This document shows positions 5,105-5,162 of a stretch of 5,162 nucleotides of DNA, piece after piece. The first letter of the stretch is position 1, and every line of letters begins with the position of its first letter. Under the pieces are notes generated by a model that had not been told where the DNA came from, searched no databases, and saw nothing but the letters and a program-made list of their open reading frames with translations. Both the position numbers and the translations under genes were made by a program. The DNA is from a bacterium. Its GTDB lineage: Bacteria; Babelota; Babeliae; Babelales; RVW-14. The stretch is taken from NCBI GenBank assembly GCA_030432505.1, contig JAUIHA010000075.1, positions 1 through 5,162 on the forward strand, written 5' to 3'.

Positions 5105-5162
5105 GTGAAGCGTTCAAAAAAAGTAGTAATGTTACTTTCAGTCTTAGGAATATCTTTTTTTA
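5105..5162 (+). CDS. Start of a third exported protein (cut by the window edge)
   Basis: A GTG start preceded by a near-perfect AAAGGAGG opens a frame of 19 complete codons before the window ends. The residues, with GTG read as Met, are MKRSKKVVMLLSVLGISFF: a basic N-terminus followed by a hydrophobic core, the form of a signal peptide or signal anchor. It lies 12 bases after the P-loop gene on the same strand and is probably in the same operon. The family cannot be named from so little sequence. Confidence 0.65.
   Translation, partial: MKRSKKVVMLLSVLGISFF

Overview
The window reads as an AT-rich bacterial metagenomic or single-cell contig in two unequal parts. From about 1550 to the end it behaves like ordinary DNA from one small-genome bacterium: tightly spaced genes, GGAG-type ribosome sites and a run of signal-peptide proteins. 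From memory this style resembles Candidatus Dependentiae (TM6/Babela-like intracellular bacteria), but no marker gene is present and the assignment is tentative. The first ~1550 bases look like a patchwork of gene fragments joined at abrupt points.

Left region, 1-1550 (all readable coding on +). (a) 3-176 is the tail of an unrecognised membrane protein. (b) 151-336 is a small unrecognised ORF. (c) 340-543 is the first 68 residues of an NAD(P)-binding Rossmann-fold protein of a type I associate with Bacteroidetes. (d) About 544-1062 is a complete TadB/GspF-like (type II secretion F) domain, in frame with (c). (e) About 1059-1550 is the C-terminal half of a major facilitator transporter, running straight into the 3' end of a gene on the opposite strand. 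None of these partners belongs with the next, and each is cut in the middle of its family's usual length. The simplest reading is artificial chimerism (multiple-displacement amplification or misassembly) with joins near 541, 1059-1095 and 1545-1556, and possibly one near 177-181. It is not a new fusion protein.

Right region, 1550-5162. Three genes run on the - strand: two tandem paralogous small membrane proteins (2395-1982, then 1952 to about 1550) and, upstream of them, a MazG-like all-alpha NTP pyrophosphatase (2919-2545). A 78-base divergent intergenic region separates the pyrophosphatase from a + strand cluster. That cluster holds an exported alpha/beta hydrolase of the PAF-acetylhydrolase type (2998-4197), a P-loop kinase-like protein that also begins with an export signal (4214-5092), and the start of a third signal-peptide protein (5105 to the window end). 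Gaps of 16 and 12 bases and strong ribosome sites make these three a probable operon for secreted or periplasmic proteins.

No RNA gene, CRISPR array, insertion sequence or replication origin was found, and no stretch over 300 bases lacks coding potential. The most biologically interesting items are the P-loop phosphotransferase-like protein with a signal peptide and the Glu that seems to replace the catalytic Asp in the hydrolase.
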